From the NCBI GenBank assembly GCA_947627735.1, contig CANQXG010000009.1, positions 1 to 64,000 of the forward strand: a stretch of 64,000 bases of DNA, written 5' to 3'. The translations under genes and the position numbers were made by a program. The stretch is from an uncultured Oscillospiraceae bacterium. Lineage in GTDB: Bacteria > Bacillota > Clostridia > Oscillospirales > Oscillospiraceae. This document shows, one piece after another, positions 7,792 through 16,197 of this stretch; position 1 is the stretch's first letter, and every line of letters begins with the position of its first letter. The notes under the pieces are model-generated. The model was not told the DNA's origin, ran no database searches, and saw nothing but the letters and a program-made list of their open reading frames with translations.

Positions 7792-9324
7792 TCATCCGTT
7801 TATCCTGTGTTTGGTCTTTTTTTCGTTCCGCAGCGTGCGGATATTGGCATACAACATGATGATCCCCACCACTGTGATGCCGATGCACAGCGGACGGTGC
7901 AGCATATAAACGAGGACGTTCTGCTGGGCGGCGCCCGCTATCGTCATGGACGTCAGCAGATTCTTCTCGATGATAGGGCCGAGGATATATCCCAGGAACA
8001 CCGGGGCAGGCGCTATCTTTACCTTATAGAACAGGTAGCCGATGACTGTGAAAGCCATTGCCGTATAGACGTCAAACATGCTGTTGCGGAGGCTGAATGC
8101 GCCCAATACCACGCAGCATATCACAGGAGGGATGATATAGCTCATTTTCAGCTTTACGATCTGGGCCAGAAACGGAGTGCAGCCGATCGCGATCAGTCCC
8201 ATCACCACCACGCTGATAAGCAGGCCATACATAAAGCCATAGGTCATCTCGCCATATTGTGTGAACAGATTGGGACCCGGGATGATGCCATGGATGGTAA
8301 GAGCGCTGAAGATCAACGCGCAGGTAGCAGAGCCGGGAATGCCTAACGCCAGCATGGGCACAAAGGTCCCTCCGACCGCCGCATTGTTGGCGCTTTCAGC
8401 CGCCACGATACCCTCCGGGTTGCCCGTACCGAATGGCTCCTTGGACCGGCGTTTTGCCTCCCCATAGGCGACGAAAGCCGCGATGGCCGCGCCGGCCCCA
8501 GGAAGGATGCCGATAAAAGTCCCGATCCCCGCGGAGTATAGCAGTGTGAACGGTTTTTTCAGGATATTTTTCAGCGCCGTCCAGGGCGATATGCTTTCCA
8601 GGTAGATGTCCTTGCTCCCGGTGTCCGTTCCCTTCCGTCTGACGGCGGCGCTGTCGCGCAGCGCCTTGCGCGTCTGTACGATCAGCTCCCGTCCGGCTAT
8701 CAGGCCGAGCGCCAAAGCGACTTGCTTAAAGCCCATCGTAAAGGAGGTGATACCAAACGTCATCCGGGCAGTACCGCTGACGATGTCCACGCCTACCATG
8801 GAAACGAGCATACCGAAGCAGGCCCCGAATATGCCCTTCAGATAATTGTCGGCCGACAGGCTTGCGATGATCGTAAGACCGATCATTGCCACCAGCATCA
8901 TCTCCGGCGGGCCAAATTTGAGCGCAACATGGGCCAGCGCCGGCGCAAACAATATCAGCACGATGACGCCGATCGTGCCCCCGATGGTAGAGCTGATGGC
9001 GGCATAGTATAGCGCTTCCTTACCACGTCCCTTGCGCAGCATAGGATAGCCTTCCACGGTCGTACATATGGCCTCGGAGGTCCCCGGTATATTCAGCAAA
9101 ATGCCGGATATCGAGCCGCCAAAGCCACAGCCCATGAAAACGCCGGCCAGCAGCAGCAACGCCGGCAGCGGCTGCATGGAGTAGGTAAAGGGCAGCAGCA
9201 CCGTCACCCCGATGGATGCCCCGAGACCGGGAATGGCGCCAATGACAATGCCAAAAGCGGTCCCCAGCAAAACCATGATAAGCGCACCAGGTGTAAATAT
9301 GCTCTGTAAAATGGAACCTGCCAT
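7792..9324 (-). CDS. tctA: Tripartite tricarboxylate transporter, large permease TctA
   Basis: Large membrane subunit of a TTT-family secondary transporter, 510 aa with about 11-12 hydrophobic segments. The family signature is plain: GTAFGIVIGAIPGLGASIGV near the N terminus and GGSISGILLNIPGTSEAICT soon after, with its internally repeated counterpart GIGTFIGILPGAGAAIAAFV in the second half. The start at 9324 follows AGAGGAG. It is preceded by TctC and TctB, so the whole transporter is present. TTT systems usually carry organic acids; the sulfatases on both sides suggest a sulfated or acidic substrate. Confidence 0.93.
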   Translation of the reverse strand: MAGSILQSIFTPGALIMVLLGTAFGIVIGAIPGLGASIGVTVLLPFTYSMQPLPALLLLAGVFMGCGFGGSISGILLNIPGTSEAICTTVEGYPMLRKGRGKEALYYAAISSTIGGTIGVIVLILFAPALAHVALKFGPPEMMLVAMIGLTIIASLSADNYLKGIFGACFGMLVSMVGVDIVSGTARMTFGITSFTMGFKQVALALGLIAGRELIVQTRKALRDSAAVRRKGTDTGSKDIYLESISPWTALKNILKKPFTLLYSAGIGTFIGILPGAGAAIAAFVAYGEAKRRSKEPFGTGNPEGIVAAESANNAAVGGTFVPMLALGIPGSATCALIFSALTIHGIIPGPNLFTQYGEMTYGFMYGLLISVVVMGLIAIGCTPFLAQIVKLKMSYIIPPVICCVVLGAFSLRNSMFDVYTAMAFTVIGYLFYKVKIAPAPVFLGYILGPIIEKNLLTSMTIAGAAQQNVLVYMLHRPLCIGITVVGIIMLYANIRTLRNEKKTKHRING

Positions 9325-9404
9325 AGATCAGTCTCCTCTGTTCTGTGTCCTCTGTGGGAAACAGTACTGGTCCCCGTGGTTTTCGCCGCGGGAACCAGTG
9401 CAGC

Positions 9405-10442
9405 TCAGTTGTTTTCTTCGTTCACTTTCTCAAAGTTCGCCATCTGCTCCGTCAGATAGCTCTCATAGTACGGAGTAAACTCCTCATATCCCATGATGTC
9501 GCAGGAGCTGCCGCTGGACTCAAGCGCCTCGGCCAGAGCACCGTCGTCCGCCAATTTTTCAAGGGTGTCCGAGATGAACTTCACAATGCTCTCAGGGATG
9601 CTTTTTGGGGCGCACAGATAGGTGAAGGTCTCGTTGACGATCTTATATCCCATGGACAAGAACGTGTCCGCCGTGCCCTCGATATTCTCCGTGCGGTTCG
9701 CTGTGCTGCCCATCACGGTCATTCCCTCCGCCAGAGCGTTCTGGTAGAAGTTGTCGCTGACCATGGCACAATCCACGTGCCCGCCCAGGACCGAGGCGTA
9801 TGCGTCATTTCCGCTCCCGGCATTGACGATAGTAATGTCGACGCCCATAGCATCCTCCAGCTTCATGGGTCCAAAAACGGCGTTGCTCCCCGCCACGGCT
9901 ACCGTCAGTTCGCCCGGATGCTCCTTTGCATAAGCGGTAAAATCCTCTATGGACGAGAACGGGCTGTCCGGCTTGAGAATGAAAAGATTCGATTTGGCAG
10001 AAAGCTGGCAGATGGGCACGATGTCCTCTTTGGTGAAGGTGGCGCCCTCGAAATTAACGAGGATATTGGGAAGCTCCAAGCTGCCCACCGCCATCAGCGT
10101 ATAGCCGTCCGGCGCCGCGCTGAGCGCCTCGTTGGCGCCGATCAGGCCGTCGCCGCCGTCCACATTCCGGACGACTGTCGTGTAGCCCAGTTCACTCTGC
10201 AGAGTGTTCGCTACAGCTCTGGCGACCAGATCCGTATTGCCGCCCGCGGCGCGGTTGACGATGAACTGGATCGTGTTTTCCGGATAATCGCCGAGCGGGT
10301 CTTCCGCGCTTTGAACATCCTCCGTATTCTGGATGTCCTCCGCTGTGTCCTTGTTATCCTCGGGCTGCTCGGCATTGGCGCAGCCGGGCAGCAGGGATAG
10401 CACCAATAAAATGCACAGAATGGAAGCGATCGCTTTTTTCAT
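9405..10442 (-). CDS. tctC: TTT transporter substrate-binding lipoprotein TctC
   Basis: Extracytoplasmic binding protein of 345 aa. A lipoprotein signal ends in LSLLPGCANA, so the mature protein is tethered by its Cys. The Bug/TctC fold shows in YPENTIQFIVNRAAGGNTDLVAR near the N terminus (the loop that binds the ligand carboxylate), in NVDGGDGLIGANEAL and in GGHVDCAMVS. GAGGTG lies just before the ATG at 10442. It captures the substrate at the membrane surface and hands it to TctA-TctB. The ligand cannot be read from sequence. Confidence 0.92.
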   Translation of the reverse strand: MKKAIASILCILLVLSLLPGCANAEQPEDNKDTAEDIQNTEDVQSAEDPLGDYPENTIQFIVNRAAGGNTDLVARAVANTLQSELGYTTVVRNVDGGDGLIGANEALSAAPDGYTLMAVGSLELPNILVNFEGATFTKEDIVPICQLSAKSNLFILKPDSPFSSIEDFTAYAKEHPGELTVAVAGSNAVFGPMKLEDAMGVDITIVNAGSGNDAYASVLGGHVDCAMVSDNFYQNALAEGMTVMGSTANRTENIEGTADTFLSMGYKIVNETFTYLCAPKSIPESIVKFISDTLEKLADDGALAEALESSGSSCDIMGYEEFTPYYESYLTEQMANFEKVNEENN

Positions 10443-10598
10443 AATATCACCTCATTATAATTTTTTTCAGATCAGTCGATCACGGGATTCCGATCAGAAC
10501 TGTTCCTTCTGTTGGATGAACACCGGGTCCGGGATGGACCCATCCCGGCCAGGTCCTGCGGCGGCCGGGGCACAGTCAGAGTTTGCGGGGCGGAACGA

Positions 10599-11075
10599 TC
10601 AGAGCAGGATGCCTCGCGGCGTTTGCAGGGAAAGGACCTGATGGAACAGAAGATAGATCACAGCGATGACCGCCACGTCGTACAGAAGCACGCCCAGCAG
10701 CTTTTTCCAGACAATACCGTTTTCCAGCAAACAGAGCGTCACCGAAACGGCCGTGATGATCACAAACAGGCTTGCGTACATCCCCACATAGGGGATCGCC
10801 AATAGCATGACAACGACGATCGCCCCTACGGCCCATTCGCTTATCCGCACTATGCGCTGTGTCGGCGCGGCGTCAGCGTGTTCGCCTTCCTTCAAAAAGC
10901 TCTTGACGATGATCCCTATGGCCGCTGCCGCGGCGATGCCCATAGCGATGCGGGGCATCAGGCGCACGGTATCGGCCAATGCAGTGGTCTGCCCAAATAG
11001 AACGCCCACAAAAACCAGAATACCAATACCAACGAAAAGATCCACTTTGTTTTTGACCGATCTCACGAAGACCAA
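10599..11075 (-). CDS. tctB: TTT transporter small membrane subunit TctB
   Basis: Small membrane subunit of 158 aa with four hydrophobic helices in a TctB/DUF1468 arrangement: VDLFVGIGILVFVGVLFG, then MPRIAMGIAAAAAIGIIV, a charged loop, and two more helices with the pattern AIPYVGMYASLFVI. The start is TTG at 11075 (just after AAGGGGTGA) or GTG at 11066. Order in the operon is TctB-TctC-TctA. A 156-base gap separates it from TctC; I see no clear independent promoter there. Confidence 0.85.
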   Translation of the reverse strand: MVFVRSVKNKVDLFVGIGILVFVGVLFGQTTALADTVRLMPRIAMGIAAAAAIGIIVKSFLKEGEHADAAPTQRIVRISEWAVGAIVVVMLLAIPYVGMYASLFVIITAVSVTLCLLENGIVWKKLLGVLLYDVAVIAVIYLLFHQVLSLQTPRGILL

Positions 11076-11234
11076 TCACCCCTTCCATAAAAGGCCCCAG
11101 CGCGAAGATCGCCTCTGTGGTGACGAGCCGTGCTGATGTCTGGACCGGCCCGCTTACAGATCCGCGGGACGAGCACGGTCCGTGTCCGTCGATTTGATCC
11201 AGGGCGGCGGCCGCGCACCCTGGTCGTCCGCATG

Positions 11235-12668
11235 TCAGAACTGCTTGTTATAGATCGAGTACATCGCGTCCTGTTGCTTCTTCCCCGGTCCTACCGGCGC
11301 GATGCGCAGCGGATAGTACTCCGCATCCAACATAGTTTCATCGCCGGTCCGCTTGATGTGCTCCCACATCTTCGTACAAAGCATCTTCTTCGACTCAGCG
11401 TAATCCTGGTCGTCGCTGCGGTTCACGAGTTCGTCCGGATCGATATTCAGATCATAGAACTCGTCCCAGTCAAATGCATTGAAGACATATTTCAACCCGT
11501 CCTGCCAATAGATCCGCTGGGTAAAGGCGTAGCGCTGGCCAAAAAATTCCGCGAAAGCATAATGGGAATCCGTCCTCTGCCCTTTCAGCCACGGCACCAT
11601 CGACTCCCCCACATGGCTCCCGTTCAACGGGCGGCAGCCGGCCAGTTCCAACACTGTAGGCGCTATCTCATAGATGTTGATATAGAAATCCGCCTTGTGC
11701 CCCGCCATTTCCCTGCCGGGAAGCTTCATGACCAGTGGAATGCGATAGACCTCCTCAAACGGGGGGACCGTTTTCATCATCAGGCCATGAGCGCCCATCA
11801 GGTCGCCATGGTCCGCCAGAAAGACGATCATAGTATCATCATACAGATCCGCTTCCTTCAGGTGATCCAACAGCCGGCCCAGCTGTATGTCTACCAGGGT
11901 GCAGTAGCTGTAATAGCAGCGCATGACCTCGCGATATTGTTCCGGGGTCAGGCACTGCAGGACCTCCCGCATTCGGCGGTAGATGTCGGGCTTGTCGGTC
12001 ATCGCATCGTCAAAGCTCCGGGGCAGCGGCAGCTCACGCCCCTCATACATCTGATAGATCTCTTCCGGCACGCAATAGGGGTCGTGTGGCGCATAGGTGG
12101 ATATAAAGGTGCAAAACGGTCTGTTCTGCTTGCGCCGGGCGTCGATCTGCTCTATCGCCCGGCTGTAAATATAGTATTCCTCCGTATGGGTGGTATCCTC
12201 CGAAAACACGCCGCTGACCAGCTTGTCGGAGTATCCCGGGGTGGTAAGCGTGATGCGCTGCTTCATCGTGACCGGAAACGCCGGCATATGTTTCTCCGTC
12301 TGGTAATCGTCGATCCCGAACCTTTCCAGGCGATGGCTCCGCTCGATATGCCATTTTCCGTAGTAGGAAACATGGTACCCTTCCTCATGCAGCGCCGCCG
12401 TCAGCGTATCCAGGGAAGCGTCAAATTCGGCCCGGTAAGCAGGCACGGTATGGGTGCAGTCCACCATGCCGTGGGTATGTGGCAGCGTTCCGGTGAGCAG
12501 CGACGCCCGGGCAGGAGAGCAGATCGCGTTGCAGGTATACGCGCGGGAAAACTGTACGCCGTCTGCCATCAGACTGTGCAGATTGGGCATCTGGATGCCG
12601 GAGGACGGCTGCATCACCTGCTGCTGCATCTGATCTTGAATGAGAAAAATAATGTTTGGTTTTTTCAT
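11235..12668 (-). CDS. Sulfatase (S1 type, Cys active site)
   Basis: Third sulfatase, 477 aa from the ATG at 12668 (AAAGGAGC upstream). Key elements are FLIQDQM near the N terminus, CSPARASLLTG with Cys50 as the formylglycine precursor, and FLADHGDLMGAHG late in the protein. No signal peptide. It lies directly downstream of the LacI-type regulator (34-base gap), so it is the first enzyme gene of the cluster. The second half contains the WDEFYDLNIDPDELVN pattern common to arylsulfatase-like enzymes. Substrate unknown. Confidence 0.88.
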   Translation of the reverse strand: MKKPNIIFLIQDQMQQQVMQPSSGIQMPNLHSLMADGVQFSRAYTCNAICSPARASLLTGTLPHTHGMVDCTHTVPAYRAEFDASLDTLTAALHEEGYHVSYYGKWHIERSHRLERFGIDDYQTEKHMPAFPVTMKQRITLTTPGYSDKLVSGVFSEDTTHTEEYYIYSRAIEQIDARRKQNRPFCTFISTYAPHDPYCVPEEIYQMYEGRELPLPRSFDDAMTDKPDIYRRMREVLQCLTPEQYREVMRCYYSYCTLVDIQLGRLLDHLKEADLYDDTMIVFLADHGDLMGAHGLMMKTVPPFEEVYRIPLVMKLPGREMAGHKADFYINIYEIAPTVLELAGCRPLNGSHVGESMVPWLKGQRTDSHYAFAEFFGQRYAFTQRIYWQDGLKYVFNAFDWDEFYDLNIDPDELVNRSDDQDYAESKKMLCTKMWEHIKRTGDETMLDAEYYPLRIAPVGPGKKQQDAMYSIYNKQF

Positions 12669-12702
12669 GGATATGCGGCTCCTTTTGATCTTCGCGGGGC
12701 CA

Positions 12703-13695
12703 TCATGTACTTTGCCGTATCGACAGTCCACAGGGGATCACCACATTCTTTGCCGGTTGTTTATTCAACACCTGGAGCATGGTCCGGGCCGCGATCCTGC
12801 CGCTTTCTTCCAGCCGGTTATCTACAGATGTCAGGGGAGGCCAGCATTCACGGGCGCAGTTGGAGTTGTTAAAACCGACCAAAGCTATCTGCTGAGGGAT
12901 GGCGATACCCTGGTCGTTGCAGTAGTGCGCGCCGCCTACGGCCAGAATATCCGCAGAGTAGATGACGGCATCCGTATCCGGAAACCGCGCAAGCAGCTCC
13001 GCTGTCGCCCGATTCCCTTCTTCCAGGGATCGCTCATCTACCTCCAAAAGCCGCGTGGGACTCAGACCGCACATCTTCATGCCCTTTATAAAACCGGTAT
13101 ACTTTTTTAAGTCTGACCCGGACTTGTGAGAATACACCCATCCGATCTTCCTTCGCCCGTTTTTGTAAAGATACGTCACAGCATCTATGATCCCCTGAGA
13201 TTCGTTTTGTATCACCTCGTAAACGTTGGGAAGGAGAAAATTCCCGTTGACTGCCACAAAGGGAAATCCGGCATACCGCCGCTCTATGGTCACGCGGCAA
13301 ATGCCGTTCTGGAAGATCGAACCCAACAGGATAACACCGTTGACCCGCTTTTCGATCAGGTCGTCCATCTGGCCGATAAACTCCTCCTCAACATTCAGGA
13401 GGTTGCAAAGAACGGTGTTGACTTTCCATTTGTTGAGTTCCTGATTGATCGCGTAGGCCAGGCCAGCCATATATGAGTGGCGTATGTCATCCATCAAAAG
13501 ACCTACTGCATACAGCTTCTGCTGTCCAAAGTTGCGGGCTTCCTGCCTTGGGACATATCCGTAGCGATGGATCACTTCCTCGACCTTTGCCCTGGTCTGC
13601 GCGCCGACATTGCTGCTGCCGTTGAGCACCCTTGAAACTGTGGTGATGGACACGCCCGCCAGCTTGGCGATATCATAGATCGTTAATTGCCCCAT
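12703..13695 (-). CDS. LacI/GalR-family transcriptional regulator
   Basis: 330-aa repressor with an N-terminal helix-turn-helix and hinge (LTIYDIAKLAGVSITTVSRVLNG) followed by a periplasmic-binding-protein-like effector domain (VGLLMDDIRHSYMAGLAYAI, VGFNNSNCARECWPPLTSVD). The ATG at 13695 is chosen over an upstream in-frame ATG because AGGA lies just before it and because LacI proteins begin right before the helix-turn-helix. It leads the sulfatase-TTT cluster and probably senses the imported or desulfated ligand. A 14-bp perfect palindrome overlaps its promoter, suggesting autoregulation. Confidence 0.92.
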   Translation of the reverse strand: MGQLTIYDIAKLAGVSITTVSRVLNGSSNVGAQTRAKVEEVIHRYGYVPRQEARNFGQQKLYAVGLLMDDIRHSYMAGLAYAINQELNKWKVNTVLCNLLNVEEEFIGQMDDLIEKRVNGVILLGSIFQNGICRVTIERRYAGFPFVAVNGNFLLPNVYEVIQNESQGIIDAVTYLYKNGRRKIGWVYSHKSGSDLKKYTGFIKGMKMCGLSPTRLLEVDERSLEEGNRATAELLARFPDTDAVIYSADILAVGGAHYCNDQGIAIPQQIALVGFNNSNCARECWPPLTSVDNRLEESGRIAARTMLQVLNKQPAKNVVIPCGLSIRQST

Positions 13696-13750
13696 AGCTT
13701 CCTCACGCCATACGCCGTCCACATCTGTTGATAGCCCCCTGTATGACCTC

Positions 13751-13780
13751 ATTATATCGGCGGCGCTTTCATGAAAGCAA
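13751..13780 (-). promoter_or_regulatory. Promoter with LacI-type operator palindrome
   Basis: On the minus strand TTGCTT (13780-13775) and TATAAT (13756-13751) are 18 bases apart. The perfect palindrome GCTTTCATGAAAGC (13765-13778) lies between and over them, where a bound repressor would block RNA polymerase. It drives the LacI-sulfatase-TTT cluster. The palindrome lacks the central CG of many LacI sites. Confidence 0.7.
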
Positions 13781-14044
13781 CTGCCAATTCTTTTTCATCC
13801 GACAAATCTGATCGAGCGCTTTTGGTGAAATCCACAGTTAATTGTGCCATGAAGGCCGACATTCATTCACACTTCATACAAAATCGCAGGATGCGATACA
13901 GAATCATCTCGCTCCCGGTGAAAGGGGCCGTTTCCCCATCTTCGCCTGACACTGCAGCAAGAGAGTGATAGCAATGGAACGGGTCATCTGACCGGTTTAT
14001 GGGACAGCGCTGCTGATATGATGAGCATACCGGGAGGTGTTTTT
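13781..14044. other. Intergenic stretch between divergent transcription units
   Basis: About 260 bases of lower-GC sequence between the LacI promoter and the small gene at 14045. I see no convincing coding frame, RNA motif or terminator here. A TATGAT at 14017-14022 could be a -10 for the rightward genes, but no good -35 is properly spaced. Confidence 0.5.
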
Positions 14045-14233
14045 ATGAAGCACAAGGTCAGAGCGCTGGTCCAGGTGGAGAAATACGGTCTGTTCGGAAA
14101 GCAAAAGGTCTTTGAGGAGCGCACCATCACGGTGGACGGCAAGACATACAGGAAGATGAAAAAGGCCGAGCAGGAGCGGCCCTTCAGCATCGGGGAGATG
14201 ATGTTCTATGACCTCATATGGGACGGCGACTGA
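14045..14233 (+). CDS. Small hypothetical basic protein, 62 aa
   Basis: Begins at the ATG after GGGAGGTG. The protein is short and charged: MKHKVRALVQVEKYGLFGKQ, then VDGKTYRKMKKAEQERPF and an acidic end DLIWDGD. It is mostly predicted beta strand followed by helix, with no membrane segment or Cys pair. I do not recognise the family. Codon use resembles its neighbours, which with the strong ribosome-binding site supports a real gene. It is followed by another small unknown gene and by tag. Confidence 0.65.
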   Translation: MKHKVRALVQVEKYGLFGKQKVFEERTITVDGKTYRKMKKAEQERPFSIGEMMFYDLIWDGD

Positions 14234-14294
14234 GGGCAACCGCTGCCTATTGCCGGAAGAATAGGTTTGCGGTAAAATACAAGGAGGATGAAGC

Positions 14295-14573
14295 ATGAGC
14301 ATCATATTGAGAAGCTACCGTGAGGTGTGGCGGGACACGCTGCGGGCGGAGGCCGGGCCGGACCAGGTGACGCGCCTGCCCCTGCGCCGGATCGGGGCGA
14401 AGGATGGCGTGTATGTCATCTCTGGCGCCCGGCATGAGGAGGCGGCCCGGTACATGGCGGAGCGGCTGGCGGCCGTCCCCGGTCTGGCGGCGGAGATCGT
14501 CCTGGCCGGCGAGGTGGAGGCCATGTTCGGCGTCGCCGTGGATGTGGAGTACCCCGGCGTGAAGGCTGGATAA
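14295..14573 (+). CDS. Hypothetical protein, 92 aa
   Basis: Small soluble protein beginning after AAGGAGG. It opens MSIILRSYREVWRDTLRAEA and continues with VYVISGARHEEAARYMAERLAAVPGL and AEIVLAGEVEAMFGV, an alternating strand-helix pattern resembling a small alpha/beta domain. There are no catalytic motifs. It ends 11 bases before the 3-methyladenine glycosylase gene, so the two are probably one transcript. Function unknown. Confidence 0.65.
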   Translation: MSIILRSYREVWRDTLRAEAGPDQVTRLPLRRIGAKDGVYVISGARHEEAARYMAERLAAVPGLAAEIVLAGEVEAMFGVAVDVEYPGVKAG

Positions 14574-14584
14574 GGAGAACGACT

Positions 14585-15175
14585 ATGCAGAGATGTCCCT
14601 GGTGCCTGATGAACGAGCGGCAGACGCGCTACCACGACGAGGAGTGGGGCGTGCCGGTCCATGACGACCGCAAGCAGTTCGAGTTTCTCATGCTGGAGGC
14701 CATGCAGTGCGGCCTCAGCTGGGACACGGTGCTGCGCAAGCGGGAGATCTTCCGCGGCTGCTTCGACGGGTTCGATTTTGATAAGGTGGCGGCCTACACA
14801 GATGAGGATGTGGAGCGGATCATGGCCACGCCCGGCATGATCCGCTCCCGGCGGAAGATCGAGGCGGTCATCAACAATGCCCGGTGCGTACAGCACATCC
14901 GGGCGGAGTTCGGCAAGTTTTCGGACTATCTCTGGGGCTGGACGGGCGGAAAGACGATGCTATACAAGGACCACGAGCTGGGGCATATCCCGGCGTCCAA
15001 TGACCTGTCCGACCGCATCGCCAAGGACCTGAAAAAGCGGGGCATGAAGTACATCGGCAGCGTGACGGTTTATGCCCACCTGCAGGCCTGCGGGATCATC
15101 AACGACCATGTGAAAGAGTGCTTCCGGTATCGGGAGCTGGCGGAGAGTGCGGATACGGAGCGGGTGGAGGAATGA
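14585..15175 (+). CDS. tag: DNA-3-methyladenine glycosylase I
   Basis: Base-excision repair enzyme of 196 aa that removes 3-methyladenine from alkylated DNA. The TagI family is unmistakable: RCPWC at the N terminus, the YHDEEWGVPVHDD motif, EAMQCGLSWDTVLRKRE with the helix-hairpin-helix region following, and the C-terminal QACGIINDHVKECF. The early Cys, the His of YHDEEW and the late His/Cys form the zinc site. Length is normal for the family. AAGGAG precedes the ATG. It is cytoplasmic. Confidence 0.95.
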   Translation: MQRCPWCLMNERQTRYHDEEWGVPVHDDRKQFEFLMLEAMQCGLSWDTVLRKREIFRGCFDGFDFDKVAAYTDEDVERIMATPGMIRSRRKIEAVINNARCVQHIRAEFGKFSDYLWGWTGGKTMLYKDHELGHIPASNDLSDRIAKDLKKRGMKYIGSVTVYAHLQACGIINDHVKECFRYRELAESADTERVEE

Positions 15176-15290
15176 CCACGCTGCACAACGGGATATACGA
15201 ACAGGTCATCAGCAAGGCGTAGCACAGCCCGCGGTCAGCAACGGCGAAGCTTCCCCAAAACCCCCTTTCTTGTGTTTTGACGGGCGCGGG

Positions 15291-15370
15291 GGTATAATGG
15301 CGCGAGAGCGCCATTATACCGAAATGCCGGTCGCGCTCCCGGCTTGCGCCGGAACCGCGCGACATGGCAC
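15291..15370 (+). repeat. Dispersed palindromic repeat, copy A
   Basis: An 80-bp element opening with a perfect 13-bp hairpin (GGTATAATGGCGC, loop GAGA, GCGCCATTATACC), then TCGCGCTCCCGGCTTGCGCC. It matches copy B at 42229-42312 in the opposite orientation. A partial echo (CATTATACCGAAATGCCGG) follows at 15384-15402. It lies between tag and crcB in otherwise empty sequence. It resembles small MITE- or REP-like elements; no transposase is near. Confidence 0.75.
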
Positions 15371-15436
15371 GACAGACGCCAGTCATTATACCGAAATGCC
15401 GGGTGAGAAGTTGACTGCAGGACGGAGGACAGGAAC

Positions 15437-15802
15437 ATGGGGTTTTTATTTGTCGCGCTGGGCGGCGCGGCGGGCGCCATGGGGCGGTATGCCATAAGCC
15501 TTTTACCGGTCAGGACCGGCTTTCCCATACTGACGCTGCTCGTCAATATCCTGGGCGCGGTGCTGATCGGCTTTATCGCGGGCGTCGCCGGGGATAACAG
15601 CGATGTATCGCCGAACACGGTCCTGTTTTGGAAGACCGGCGTGTGCGGGGGCTTCACGACCTTTTCCACCTTTTCGCTGGAGGCGTTCACGCTGTTTGAA
15701 AACAAGGCATGGCTGGCCGGGGGCGCCTATATTTTCCTGAGCGTGGCCGGCTGTCTGGCGGGCATCTTTTTGGGAAAAAAGCTGTCCATGCTGGCCCGCT
15801 GA
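15437..15802 (+). CDS. crcB: Fluoride channel CrcB/FluC
   Basis: Four-helix fluoride exporter of 121 aa that works as an antiparallel dimer in the membrane. Signature features are GGAAGAMGRYAIS at the N terminus, TLLVNILGAVLIGFIAG with the conserved Asn, and GGFTTFSTFSLEAF, whose Phe and Thr/Ser residues line the ion path. Length is typical. ACGGAGGACAGGAAC precedes the ATG. Many crcB genes are preceded by a fluoride riboswitch; I looked for its conserved motif here and did not see it. Confidence 0.94.
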   Translation: MGFLFVALGGAAGAMGRYAISLLPVRTGFPILTLLVNILGAVLIGFIAGVAGDNSDVSPNTVLFWKTGVCGGFTTFSTFSLEAFTLFENKAWLAGGAYIFLSVAGCLAGIFLGKKLSMLAR

Positions 15803-15844
15803 CAGCGCGTTCCCGGGCGGCAAAGAGGGATTTGAGGTGGGATC

Positions 15845-16165
15845 ATGGCGTCAAGCAAAGAATATTTGGATTTTGTTTTAGGGCAATTATCCGAATTGGA
15901 TGAGATCACAGTTCGGGCTATGATGGGAGAATTTATCATCTATTACCGCGGCAAGATCGTAGGCGGTATCTATGATGACAGGCTGCTTGTAAAACCAATA
16001 GAAGCAGCGATCCGCTATATGCCGGCAGCGACCTATGAAAGCCCCTATGAGGGAGCAAAAGAGATGTTGCTGGTGGACGAAGTTGACAACAGAGAGTTTT
16101 TGACAGGTCTATTCAACGCCATGGTTGAGGAACTGCCGGCGCCAAAACCGAAAAAGAAGAAATAG
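15845..16165 (+). CDS. TfoX N-terminal domain protein
   Basis: Small cytoplasmic protein of 106 aa matching the TfoX/Sxy N-terminal domain: YLDFVLGQLSELDEITVRAMMGEFIIYYRGKIVGGIYDDRLLVK, here cited as its two parts (the RAMMGEF motif and the GGIYDDRLLVK motif). It ends in a Lys-rich tail PKPKKKK. In Proteobacteria the full-length protein regulates competence; the isolated domain in Firmicutes has no settled role. GAGGTGG precedes the ATG. Codon use is visibly more AT-rich than the flanking genes, hinting at recent transfer. Confidence 0.85.
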   Translation: MASSKEYLDFVLGQLSELDEITVRAMMGEFIIYYRGKIVGGIYDDRLLVKPIEAAIRYMPAATYESPYEGAKEMLLVDEVDNREFLTGLFNAMVEELPAPKPKKKK

Positions 16166-16197
16166 ACAACTTCCGCTTTGTCGGGGGAGGGGATGCT

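Noticed and set aside
15371-15436. Fluoride riboswitch before crcB
   Set aside because: The conserved fluoride aptamer motif was not found in the 66 bases before the gene or inside the repeat element.
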